Source of the DNA: CAZJTL01 sp964548905
GTDB taxonomy: Bacteria > Cyanobacteriota > Cyanobacteriia > Cyanobacteriales > Xenococcaceae
Length of the DNA stretch: 64,000 nt
Reading direction: 5' to 3'
Assembly (NCBI GenBank): GCA_964548905.1
Contig: CAZJTL010000005.1
Span: 6,084-70,083 of the forward strand
The position numbers and the translations under genes were made by a program. Positions 1 to 7,830 of this stretch are shown here, in pieces (position 1 is the first letter of the stretch; each line of letters begins with the position of its first letter). The notes below the pieces were generated by a model. The model ran no database searches, had not been told where the DNA came from, and saw only the letters and a program-made list of their open reading frames with translations.

Positions 1-2297
1 CCCATTACTTCAGCAGACATCCATAACAATCGCTTTGCCCTAGTCATGGCTACATAAAGCAAACGATATTCTTCTGCGGTTTTTAATTTTCCTGCTTCTT
101 CCCAAGCGTCATCTGGTTGTGGAATGGCTGTAGCTAAGTTTTCTCCTTTATATTGAGCGTGAACAAAAGCACGAATTTGGGCGCGGGCAACTTCTGGAAG
201 TGTAAAGTTACCTAAAAACCTTGCTGCTACAGGGGTATATAATTTACCAGGCAGAGTATCTTCGTGCAGAAAGGGAATAAATACATAATCCCAGTCTAAT
301 CCTTTTGCTTTATGCATGGTAATAATAGTCAATTGTCCTGGGCGAGTATAGGCATCTTCGTTATCTTCCTCTACTCCCTCGAATTTCTCCGAACTAACAA
401 TTTCTTCTAAGGTTTCTAGGGTACTTTTGAGGGAACTATGTCCTGCAATTTGTTGATTGACGCGATCGGCTAGTTTTTGTAGGGTAGCTAGTTCCGAACC
501 CGTATATTTCAAACTCATACCTAAAAAGAAAATTAACTGATAGTGAGGTAATTCGATACGGGCGCGAAGTAAACTGGTACAAAAAATTCTCGCTTCTTCT
601 ACTTGAGGCTTCTGGGGTGATGCTAAAGGGGTAGGATAGAGAAACTGTTCTGGAGAAGTTGCTAGGGCATTTAAATCTTGTGCTTTAATTAAACCTCTGA
701 CTTCCAAAACCTCTAAAGCAGCTTTGAGATTATCGGGAGAGTGGGGACGGAGAGTAAAACGCAACAAACGATATATTTCTTCAGGAATGTGGGATTGTCG
801 TTCGCTTTCACTAACTTCATACAATCCAATTTGATGTTCTTTTTGATTTTCTTTGAGCAATTGCGTCAATTGCCCTGCCACAAATTTACCCTGACGATTT
901 TCTCTCACCAAAATAGCTGCATTCGCTTCAGGATTGTCTTGGAAAAGTTCGATCGCTCGCTTGCCAATTAATTCAACTGCGTGAAATACATCTTTAGGAT
1001 TACAAACTTCTAATCCTTTGCCTACTGCTTCTGGATTGGCATTAGCTTGCGGATCTTCAGTGTCAACGGGGCAAATATTTTGACGGCGGAATGGCAATTC
1101 TACGCTAGCAATTCTGCCTGAATCGAAATCACTATAGCTAGTCAAATCGTACCTTTCTGCCTGCTTAAATTGCTTTTCCCAAGTTTGATTGATCCAGTGG
1201 AGAGCAAAATTAGCAGCTTCGATAATAATTTGATTACTTCTACCCGCACGATCCATAGTGGCGAGATTTTCTTGTCGATCGCAGGTTTCACAAAACCAGT
1301 TGAAATAAACGGGATCGGCAGGAGTAAAGGTAGAATTAATCGCTTGGTTGGGATCGCCAACACGAACTAAATTAGGTGAAGCATTAGGGTGACTAGGATC
1401 GCTAGCCAACAGAGAAATCAACCTTTCTTGCAGGGGACTAGAATCTTGCGCCTCATCTTCAAAAACGGCAAAGATTTGGTTTTGCCAGAGAGGACGAACT
1501 GTGTCGTTTTCCAAAACCCGCAAAGCAGCGAGAATCATATCATCATAATCAATAAAATCCTGAGATCGCATTAATTTTTGATATTGTTCGTACAATCCCG
1601 CCGCGATCGCCAAAATTTCATAGCTGTCGTTACTTAAATCACTAATCGACCATAAATCTTCTGGCAATAAACCAGAACTTTTAGCTTCTCGAACTACCGT
1701 CAATGCCAAACTGGGTAAAGCTTCCGTTCTCAATACTGACTGACGGCGTAATTTTTCGGTTTCTTCTCCATCGAATTGCGCTCCTTCGAGTAAAGTTTGA
1801 TAGCGTAGGGGATTAGCGGCAATCCAGCGTTCGACAGCACCTCTAATCAAACGATGAGAGCGATCGGGGGAAATAATTGTAGCTGAGTCTAAATTGAGTC
1901 CCGATAATTCTTTTTGAGAATTAGCAATATTAAGCGCTAAACCATGTAGAGTATGAACCACAAAACCACCTGGAGGTAAGTGCAGTTCTTGCAGACGCTT
2001 TCTAATTTTACTTTTAATATTAGCTGCCGCAGAACGAGTATAAGTAACAATTACCAACTGTCTTCTAGCATGAAGTTGATATCTAGCAATTACTAAAGCA
2101 GCCGCCACAGAAAGACTGTGAGATTTTCCCGCCCCAGGTACAGCAGAAACAGCCATTTGCCCCCCTCGCCAATCTGCTAAACTCTGTTGTCCCGATCGCA
2201 AACTATCGCGTAATTCCTGGCATTTTGACTCCAACCACGCCGCATACTCTAGTTTATCTGTGGGTGGGTTTGTCAGTTGAGAAAGCAGATTGTTCAT
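1..2297 (-). CDS. UvrD/Rep-family ATP-dependent DNA helicase (3' end beyond window)
   Basis: Superfamily 1A helicase that would unwind DNA with ATP in repair or recombination. The reverse strand reads open from ATG at 2297 to the window edge, about 765 codons. Walker A GAGKS is near residue 55-59, the Walker B/DEAQD box near 279, VGDPNQAI just after it, the MHKAKGLDW motif near residue 650, and LYVAMTRAKR near 752. Motif order and spacing fit the UvrD/PcrA/Rep group; the C-terminus is outside the window. The spacer behind the start is filled with heptamer repeats, so no promoter is evident. Family is certain from the motifs; whether it is the housekeeping UvrD or an accessory paralogue cannot be decided here. 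Confidence 0.9.
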   Translation of the reverse strand, partial: MNNLLSQLTNPPTDKLEYAAWLESKCQELRDSLRSGQQSLADWRGGQMAVSAVPGAGKSHSLSVAAALVIARYQLHARRQLVIVTYTRSAAANIKSKIRKRLQELHLPPGGFVVHTLHGLALNIANSQKELSGLNLDSATIISPDRSHRLIRGAVERWIAANPLRYQTLLEGAQFDGEETEKLRRQSVLRTEALPSLALTVVREAKSSGLLPEDLWSISDLSNDSYEILAIAAGLYEQYQKLMRSQDFIDYDDMILAALRVLENDTVRPLWQNQIFAVFEDEAQDSSPLQERLISLLASDPSHPNASPNLVRVGDPNQAINSTFTPADPVYFNWFCETCDRQENLATMDRAGRSNQIIIEAANFALHWINQTWEKQFKQAERYDLTSYSDFDSGRIASVELPFRRQNICPVDTEDPQANANPEAVGKGLEVCNPKDVFHAVELIGKRAIELFQDNPEANAAILVRENRQGKFVAGQLTQLLKENQKEHQIGLYEVSESERQSHIPEEIYRLLRFTLRPHSPDNLKAALEVLEVRGLIKAQDLNALATSPEQFLYPTPLASPQKPQVEEARIFCTSLLRARIELPHYQLIFFLGMSLKYTGSELATLQKLADRVNQQIAGHSSLKSTLETLEEIVSSEKFEGVEEDNEDAYTRPGQLTIITMHKAKGLDWDYVFIPFLHEDTLPGKLYTPVAARFLGNFTLPEVARAQIRAFVHAQYKGENLATAIPQPDDAWEEAGKLKTAEEYRLLYVAMTRAKRLLWMSAEVM

Positions 2298-2305
2298 AGC
2301 TTAAA

Positions 2306-2587
2306 AATAGGGAGCAGGGAGCAGGCAGCAGGGAGCAGGAGTTTAGCTGGAAGGTAGGTTATTAAATAGGGAGCAGGGAGCAGGATTCAGTCGTAGGGGT
2401 TTGGCATTGCCAAACCCGTACAGAAGTCAGAAGTTTTATAAAATTCACAATTCACAATTGATAGTTTAATAATTTTGAATTTTGAATTGATAATTTTGAA
2501 TTGGTTTGTTACTTCCCCTGCTCCCTAACCCCTAGCCCCTAATCCCTAGTCACTAACCCCTAGCCCCTAGACCCTAATCCCTAGTCA
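2306..2587. repeat. Heptamer repeat-rich spacer
   Basis: No gene seen. The stretch has GGGAGCA-type heptamers in two runs, a palindromic insert near 2393-2424, AT-rich 'aattcacaattgataattttgaatt' style sequence, and a run of CCTAACCCCTAG/CCTAATCCCTAG units ending at the stop of the next reverse-strand gene. Confidence 0.75.
2393..2424. repeat. Dispersed palindromic element
   Basis: GGGTTTGGCA and TGCCAAACCC are perfect inverted arms separated by one base (2397-2417), with flanks GTAG and GTACAG. The flank logic GTAG-GGG...CCC-GTAC is the same as in the elements at 7677-7704 and 40021-40048, whose inner stems differ. Confidence 0.7.
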
Positions 2588-3149
2588 CTAAATACCTAAT
2601 AGCATATAAACTATGTAAGAAATCCAAAAGGTAGCTGCTAACATTGCTGGTACGGCAAAGGTGGAAATTGTTTCCGAAAAGTTAGAAATCTGAGTGCAAC
2701 TGCTGTACAAAGTAATCACTAAATAACAAAAAACAAAGATGAGTAGAATAATCGCAGGAATGCTCAGGAAATTGGGAATAATTGCCCAAAATATCATTAA
2801 AAAACCAAATGGCAACAAAGTTACACCAGCAGTGAAGAAATCCCCTGCTATGCTACCAGAACTACGATAAATCAAGCGCAACAAACGATTGATGATGGCA
2901 ATACAAAGAAATGGTACTGCCCCCAAAAAACCTAATAGAGAGAGGGATAGTTCAAAATTACTAGCATGAGCAGCACTACCAAAAATAAACAAAATATCGG
3001 CGATCGCACCGTATAAAAAACTTACGCCAATTGCCTCTTGAGTATTCATTTTAGAAAAGGCAGGCAATAAACCACCACTAGGGTTAAAAGCAAAAGTAAT
3101 AAACGATAACCAAGCAAATTTGAATATGTTAATGAAAAGCTGGCAAATT
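2588..3149 (-). CDS. Membrane-domain fragment, probably the C-terminal half of the DnaJ-TPR gene
   Basis: About 187 codons remain left of the run of Ns. The protein begins in the gap, then shows FNPSGGLLPAFSK followed by four or five hydrophobic segments, and resembles Yip1-type integral membrane domains. I recall cyanobacterial J-domain proteins with TPR repeats followed by such a membrane region, so this and the fragment at 3160-3929 are most likely one gene interrupted by a scaffold gap of unknown length. The frame difference between the halves means little because ten Ns is a placeholder. The alternative is two adjacent genes, each losing its end in the gap. It would anchor a DnaJ/TPR chaperone to a membrane; that role is inference. 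Confidence 0.6.
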
Positions 3150-3159
3150 NNNNNNNNNN
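3150..3159. other. Assembly gap (10 N)
   Basis: Ten consecutive undetermined bases. They interrupt a coding region, so the true length of the gap is unknown. Confidence 0.98.
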
Positions 3160-3929
3160 TTAAGAAAATAAAACGCCTGGAAATGCAAAAGAAAATTAAG
3201 CTTATTATTATCCACTTTATTAAGCGCTTTGATAGTGACGCGATAAGCACTTAAATTCTTTTGCTCGCGAAAGAGTTGGGCTGCTGTTTTTAAGTCTTCT
3301 AGCGCTTCTGGATCTTTCTTAAACTCTTGATGAATTAAACCTCGAAAATAATAGGCTTGAGCGTAATTTTGATCGTGAGCAATTGCTTCGGTGTAAGCTT
3401 CGATCGCCGCTTGAGCGTATCCTAATCGATAGCGAGATCTACCCTGATAATAATGAGCTTTTGCCGTTTTATTATTAATTTTCAAGATTTGATAACAATC
3501 GTCTAAAACACCCTTGTCATCTCCCAATTTATAACGAGCTTCGCATCTTTTTAAATAGGCTTCTATATATTGAGAATTCAGTCTAATCGCTTGAGAATAA
3601 TTTTCGATCGCACCTTGATAGTCTTTTTCTAAAGATTTTTTGACTCCCTTAAAATAAAAATCCTGTGAGCTAATCGTTTTACCGTCAGCTTTAGAGCGAG
3701 AATAACTGGGTGCTTGATAGTTTCTGTCATAACGACGACGTTTGCTAGCATCGGAGAGTACTTCATAAGCTTGAGTAATCTCTTTAAACTTTTCTGCTGC
3801 CTTCACATTATTGGGATTAACATCAGGATGATATTGACGAGCAAGACGACGAAAAGATGCTTTGACCTCTTCGATCGAAGCAGCTTTAGAAACTTGAAGT
3901 ATTTGATAGTAATCCTGAGCTTTTGCCAT
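3160..3929 (-). CDS. J-domain (DnaJ-like) protein with TPR repeats, truncated by the gap
   Basis: J-domain co-chaperone that would stimulate Hsp70/DnaK ATPase. The J domain covers residues 5-68 with the HPD tripeptide at 34-36. It is followed by a linker and about four TPR units (residues 90-235; FYFKGVKKSLEKDYQGAIENY, AYLKRCEARYKLGD, AHYYQGRSRYRLGY, AYYFRGLIHQEFK). There is no G/F-rich region or zinc finger, so this is a type III J protein and not housekeeping DnaJ. The reading frame runs into the Ns without a stop. Downstream on the same strand is a hydrophobic fragment that is probably the rest of this protein. Confidence 0.85.
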
Positions 3930-4299
3930 CGATTTTTAACTATATTAAACCGCAGTCAATTTGAAGATGATTTTAATCTTTTTTGCCTTACTTTGATTGA
4001 CTGACATTAAACTTGCACTGCATAAATAGTAACTTTATTGAAAAAAATATATAGATGTCCGTTATTCTACATTAGGTTGAGTTTTTGTATTTTATGCGAT
4101 TTTTTAACTGGTCGATCTCTTTAAAAAAAGATTATAAATTTTTAAAACTTAATTGTACCACTAGTATAGAAAGTCAGAAGTCAGCCTAAAAAATATAACC
4201 GTGTGTAGTTAATTTTTGGTAAATTCTCATTTTGGCTCCTGCTTCCTTACAATAAATTCACGGTGTTTATTGTTGGTGTGTTAGGAGCAAAAAAAATTT
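3930..4299. other. Intergenic region between divergent dnaJ-like and MFS genes
   Basis: AT-rich 370-base spacer expected to hold two divergent promoters. TAGGAGC lies about 15 bases before the MFS start and is a plausible ribosome-binding site. I see no gene, tRNA or convincing structure. Confidence 0.6.
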
Positions 4300-5619
4300 A
4301 TGAGGACTTTCCTGCTCGTCTGGTTAGGGCAAGTTATTTCCCTTTGGGGTTCTAAACTGACTGAGTTTGCTTTGGGTGTTTGGGTTTACCAACAAACAGG
4401 TTCAATTACGCAGTTTTCTTTTACTCTGTTATTTATATATCTGCCCAATGTCTTAATTTCTCCTTTTGCTGGAGTATTAGTCGATCGCTGGAATCGTAGA
4501 TGGGCAATGGCGATTGGCGATTTCATTGCAGGCTGTACTACGCTGGTAGTCATGTTTCTGCTAGCCTTCGGACAACTAGAAGTCTGGCATATTTATCTAG
4601 CAGTGGCAGTTATGTCCATTTTTGAAGCCTTTAAATTACCTGCCTATACAGCAGCGATCGCCCAACTCGTTCCCAGACAACAACAAAGTCGTGCTAACGG
4701 TATGGTGCAAATTTCTAAGGCAGCAGCTAAAATTATTGCACCAATCGCGGCAGGAATTCTGATTAAATTAATCGACCTCAAAGGAGTACTATTAGTCGAT
4801 TGCACTAGCTATATTTTGGCGATCGCTACCCTATCAATGGTGCGCTTTCCCAATTTAAAGATCGCAAAAGTTAAACGACTAAAACTAGCTCGCTTTTGGT
4901 ACGAAATTAACTCTGCATCTTACTACATTGCAAAAAGACCAGGATTATTTTGGCTGTTGCTGTTTATTGGCACTACCAACTTTACCATGGGAGTTTTAGA
5001 AGTAGTGTTTTGGCCCTTTGTACTCAACATGAGTTCTACTTCTGAATTAGGGCGCGTCCTTTCTTTAGGCGGTTGTGGCATGTTAATCGGCAGCTTATTA
5101 ATGAGCGTGTGGGGCGGCCCCAAGCATCACATTTATGGCATTTTAGCTCTAGTTCCCTTGCAAGGATTATTTATAATTTTAGGTGGGTTGAAAGCTTCTG
5201 TGATTTTTTCTGCTGTCGCTATTTTTGGCTATTTATTTGCTCAACCAATTATTGTCAGTTGCAACCAGTCGATTTGGCAGAGTAAAGTACCTATCGATTT
5301 ACAGGGAAGAGTCTTTGCTCTCCAACAAATGTTAGAGCGATCGCTCGCCATCTGCGCTTACTTAATTACAGGCCCTCTAATTGATTATGCCTTAGAACCT
5401 TTGTTGGCAAATCATGGCTTTCATAAATTAATTGACAACAGCATCGGGCAGTTTTTTCAATTAGAAACAGGACAAGAAATTGCCCTATTGATGATTTTAG
5501 TAGGAATTATTAACATCGTAGCCGCACTAGTTGCCTATCGAGAACCGCGACTTAGGTATGTAGAAAAAGAATTACCAGACGCGATCGAGTTTCGTCAGGG
5601 GTTAGGGGTTAGGGGTTAG
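4300..5619 (+). CDS. MFS-family exporter (EntS/MFS_3-like)
   Basis: Major facilitator superfamily permease, about 12 hydrophobic helices, probably an efflux carrier in the inner membrane. Motif A is clear as GVLVDRWNRRWAM near residues 58-70. The opening MRTFLLVWLGQVISLWGSKLT is typical of the EntS/MFS_3 group of drug or siderophore exporters; substrate unknown. A TAGGAGC element precedes the start. The last residues (GLGVRG) are encoded by a GGGTTAG heptamer array that also continues beyond the stop, so the C-terminus appears to have been replaced or extended by repeat expansion. Divergent from the dnaJ-like gene; the following glycosyltransferase is separated by repeats, so an operon is doubtful. 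Confidence 0.85.
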   Translation: MRTFLLVWLGQVISLWGSKLTEFALGVWVYQQTGSITQFSFTLLFIYLPNVLISPFAGVLVDRWNRRWAMAIGDFIAGCTTLVVMFLLAFGQLEVWHIYLAVAVMSIFEAFKLPAYTAAIAQLVPRQQQSRANGMVQISKAAAKIIAPIAAGILIKLIDLKGVLLVDCTSYILAIATLSMVRFPNLKIAKVKRLKLARFWYEINSASYYIAKRPGLFWLLLFIGTTNFTMGVLEVVFWPFVLNMSSTSELGRVLSLGGCGMLIGSLLMSVWGGPKHHIYGILALVPLQGLFIILGGLKASVIFSAVAIFGYLFAQPIIVSCNQSIWQSKVPIDLQGRVFALQQMLERSLAICAYLITGPLIDYALEPLLANHGFHKLIDNSIGQFFQLETGQEIALLMILVGIINIVAALVAYREPRLRYVEKELPDAIEFRQGLGVRG

Positions 5620-5674
5620 GGGTTAGGGGTTAGGGGTTAGGGGCTAGGGAGTAGGGAGCAGGGGGGCAGGGGAC

Positions 5675-5721
5675 AATTCGCAATTCGCCCGTGCAGTGGC
5701 GCGGGTTCGCAATTCGCAATT
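5675..5721 (+). repeat. 47-bp dispersed cassette, copy 1
   Basis: Bounded by AATTCGCAATTCGC on both sides, with the core CCGTGCAGTGGCGCGGG. An identical 47-base cassette lies in opposite orientation at 32680-32726. Confidence 0.85.
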
Positions 5722-5746
5722 AAAAACCTGCTGCCTGCTGCCTGCT

Positions 5747-5790
5747 GAGGCGCGGATGGCGAACCTGTGTCGCCATAATGAGCGCCGTCC
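5747..5790 (+). repeat. Hairpin cassette (outer arms GAGGCGCGGA / GAGCGCCGTC)
   Basis: Outer arms GAGGCGCGGA and GAGCGCCGTC enclose an inner stem TGGCGA/TCGCCA. It interrupts a CTGCCTG heptamer array. Same architecture as 11764-11805, 39941-39983 and 59537-59582, each with a different inner stem. Confidence 0.7.
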
Positions 5791-5841
5791 CTACTCCCTG
5801 TTTTGCAATGAACCATAAACCATGAACCATGAACAAATTTT

Positions 5842-7086
5842 ATGAAAATAGCGATTATTACCTCTGGATTTTTACCTGTAGTTGATGGAGTAACGGTTAG
5901 TGGATGGCATCGAGTTGAAAAGCTTAGTCAGTGGGGACATCAAGTTTTGTTGTTTTGCCCAGATTACAGTCCTTTGGCTGAGATCTATCCTAACTGGCGC
6001 GACTACAGTGGTGAAATCTTACCAGGGGTAAGAGTAGTTAACTTAGAAAGCACTCCTTTTCTGGATATTGATTTTGAGCGAAATGTCAGCATAAACTCTT
6101 ATCAAACTCTGCTTAAGGAATTAGAAAAGTTTCAGCCCGATCTAATTCACGTAGATGAGCCAGAACGGTTATTTTCTGGCTTTTTTAGACGTGCTAGTCT
6201 TGATTTCGCTAAAAAACACAATATTCCTTGTGTCGGCTTTTTTAGAACTAATTTCTTGGAATATGCAGACGATTTTCTGCTTTTGCCAAAACCAATGCTG
6301 AAGCTAGTTAAATGGTTGTTTATTCAATTTTTAGCTTGGGTTTATAATGGCTACGATGCGACTCTAATCCACAGTACGATTACCCAACAAAAACTGATTA
6401 AGTTTGGCATTAAAAATACAGTGTTCGATCATTTAAATGGTTTCGATCCGAGTAGATTCAACAATAAATCGCGTCAAAGCGATCTGTTTGCTAATAAATA
6501 TGGATTGCCACAGATCGATCGCCAAGTAAAACTTATTTTTGTGGGACGTTTGACACCAGACAAAGGTTGGAAATTTACCATCGATGCTTTTAAGCAAGTA
6601 GCAAAGGCGATCGATCTAGATAAAATTGCCTTACTTGTTGCTGGTGACGGCGAGATGTATCAACAAATCGAGCAAGAATTGGGAAATATTACCCCTCATC
6701 TCCATCTTCTCGGTCGAGTTTCTCCCGAAGAGATGGTTGAGTTATTAATTAATAGTGATATTTATGTCACTACTTCCGAAAAAGAAAATCGATCGCTTGC
6801 TATCATAGAAGCCTTAGCTGCTGGTTTGCCCATTCTTGCCCCTCGCGCTGGAGGTATTCCTCAAGATGTTGAAAATGGAAAAAGTGGATTTTTATTCATT
6901 CCTCAGAATCGAGACGATTTTGCCACCAAACTCAAATTATTAGTTGAAGATATCAATTTAAGGCAACAAATGGGCAACAACGGCAAGCAGTATATCGAAC
7001 AGTTTAGTTGGGATAAAACTATTGGTAATCTGGTTAAGATTTGGGAGTTGCAAGTGAAGAAAAAGGGGCTAGGGGTTAGGGATTAG
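5842..7086 (+). CDS. GT4-family glycosyltransferase
   Basis: Retaining GT-B glycosyltransferase of family 4, cytosolic or membrane-associated, transferring a sugar from a nucleotide sugar to a lipid or polysaccharide acceptor. The N-terminal MKIAIITSGFLPVVDGVT glycine-rich loop and the C-terminal FVGRLTPDKG, AGDGEMYQQIE and SEKENRSLAIIEALAAGLP (EX7E-type donor site, about residues 311-330) are diagnostic. It resembles the SqdX/mannosyltransferase branch, so sulfolipid or glycolipid synthesis is possible, but I would not name the substrate. The start codon lies a few bases after an ATGAACC array, and the C-terminal KKGLGVRD is encoded by the beginning of a GGTTAGG-type array. Confidence 0.85.
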   Translation: MKIAIITSGFLPVVDGVTVSGWHRVEKLSQWGHQVLLFCPDYSPLAEIYPNWRDYSGEILPGVRVVNLESTPFLDIDFERNVSINSYQTLLKELEKFQPDLIHVDEPERLFSGFFRRASLDFAKKHNIPCVGFFRTNFLEYADDFLLLPKPMLKLVKWLFIQFLAWVYNGYDATLIHSTITQQKLIKFGIKNTVFDHLNGFDPSRFNNKSRQSDLFANKYGLPQIDRQVKLIFVGRLTPDKGWKFTIDAFKQVAKAIDLDKIALLVAGDGEMYQQIEQELGNITPHLHLLGRVSPEEMVELLINSDIYVTTSEKENRSLAIIEALAAGLPILAPRAGGIPQDVENGKSGFLFIPQNRDDFATKLKLLVEDINLRQQMGNNGKQYIEQFSWDKTIGNLVKIWELQVKKKGLGVRD

Positions 7087-7219
7087 GGTGTAGGGGAAGT
7101 AATAAGTAATGAGTAATGAGTAATGAGTTAACAGCCGCTATGAAGGTTCCTACTTCCTACTTCCTACTTCCTACTTCTTACTTCCTCTTGCCTCCTGTTC
7201 CCTGTTCCCTGTTTTCGCA
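7065..7219. repeat. Heptamer arrays between two forward genes
   Basis: GGGGTTAGGGATTAGG units overlapping the end of the glycosyltransferase, then AATGAGT units, TTCCTAC units and CCTGTTC units. ATGAACC-like sequence at the end supplies the next possible start. Confidence 0.8.
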
Positions 7220-7642
7220 ATGAACCATGAACAATCACCAATCAACAAAATTATGTTAGGCAATTTTCAACAAGTCCATCTCAGAATTGAAGTTGAAGCA
7301 AACGAAACAACTATTAGAGAAAGTTTGCTACAAGTAGATAAAATTAAACAGTGGATGTGGCCCCAAAATTTTTCGGCTAATTTACCAGAAAAATTAGAAT
7401 CAGGATTAACTTTTACCAGCTTTCTAGGACCGATCGAAATCGACCATCATGTTCAGGTTGCTAATGATTGTTGTCTTCGTTTGCTATTGAGTAAAGGTAT
7501 TGATGGCTATCATGAATGGTATTGGGGCAATGGTTGGATTCAATCGCGTTTGGAAGGTATTTCTGCTTTGCCTCTCAATTTAGGACAAACTTTGAGTTTA
7601 TTGAGATTGCGTCAATTTATCGGAGCTATTAGTAAGCAGTAA
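7220..7642 (+). CDS. Conserved hypothetical protein (SRPBCC/START-like?)
   Basis: Protein of 140 residues or, from the internal ATG at 7253, 129 residues. It has no signal peptide or membrane segment. The pattern (VHLRIEVEANETTIRESLLQVDKIKQW, TFTSFLGPIEIDHHVQV, GYHEWYWGNGWIQSRLEGI) looks like a small alpha/beta ligand-binding fold such as the SRPBCC family, but no diagnostic motif allows a firm call. The first ATG lies in an ATGAACC heptamer, so its eleven leading residues may be repeat-derived and 7253 the ancestral start. Function unknown. Confidence 0.6.
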   Translation: MNHEQSPINKIMLGNFQQVHLRIEVEANETTIRESLLQVDKIKQWMWPQNFSANLPEKLESGLTFTSFLGPIEIDHHVQVANDCCLRLLLSKGIDGYHEWYWGNGWIQSRLEGISALPLNLGQTLSLLRLRQFIGAISKQ

Positions 7643-7676
7643 TCAGCTTTCAGTTATCAGTTTTTTGCTGACTGCT

Positions 7677-7704
7677 GTACGGGCGAATAGCCATTCGCCC
7701 CTAC
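7677..7704. repeat. Dispersed palindromic element (GGGCGAAT core)
   Basis: GGGCGAATAGCCATTCGCCC, a near-perfect palindrome flanked by GTAC and CTAC. It lies between CAGTTATCAG/CTGAAAGCTGATAG-type repeats after the gene ending at 7642. The element at 40021-40048 is the same in reverse orientation with one base changed. Confidence 0.75.
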
Positions 7705-7830
7705 TGAAAGCTGATAGCTCGAAAAAAAAACTGACGTACTCTCACGCCAGCTTAGTTTTCGACTATTTTCATCTAATCAAGACTAAAATTAGTATCGATT
7801 AAAAATCAAACTCAATCTTAGGACTATTGT

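Larger units (their letters stand above)
5595..5841. repeat. Heptamer array with two inserted cassettes
   Basis: Begins inside the MFS gene with GGGTTAG units, continues with GGGAGCA-like units, a 47-base cassette (5675-5721), CTGCCTG units, a hairpin cassette (5747-5790) and ATGAACC units that end just before the next start codon. Confidence 0.8.
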
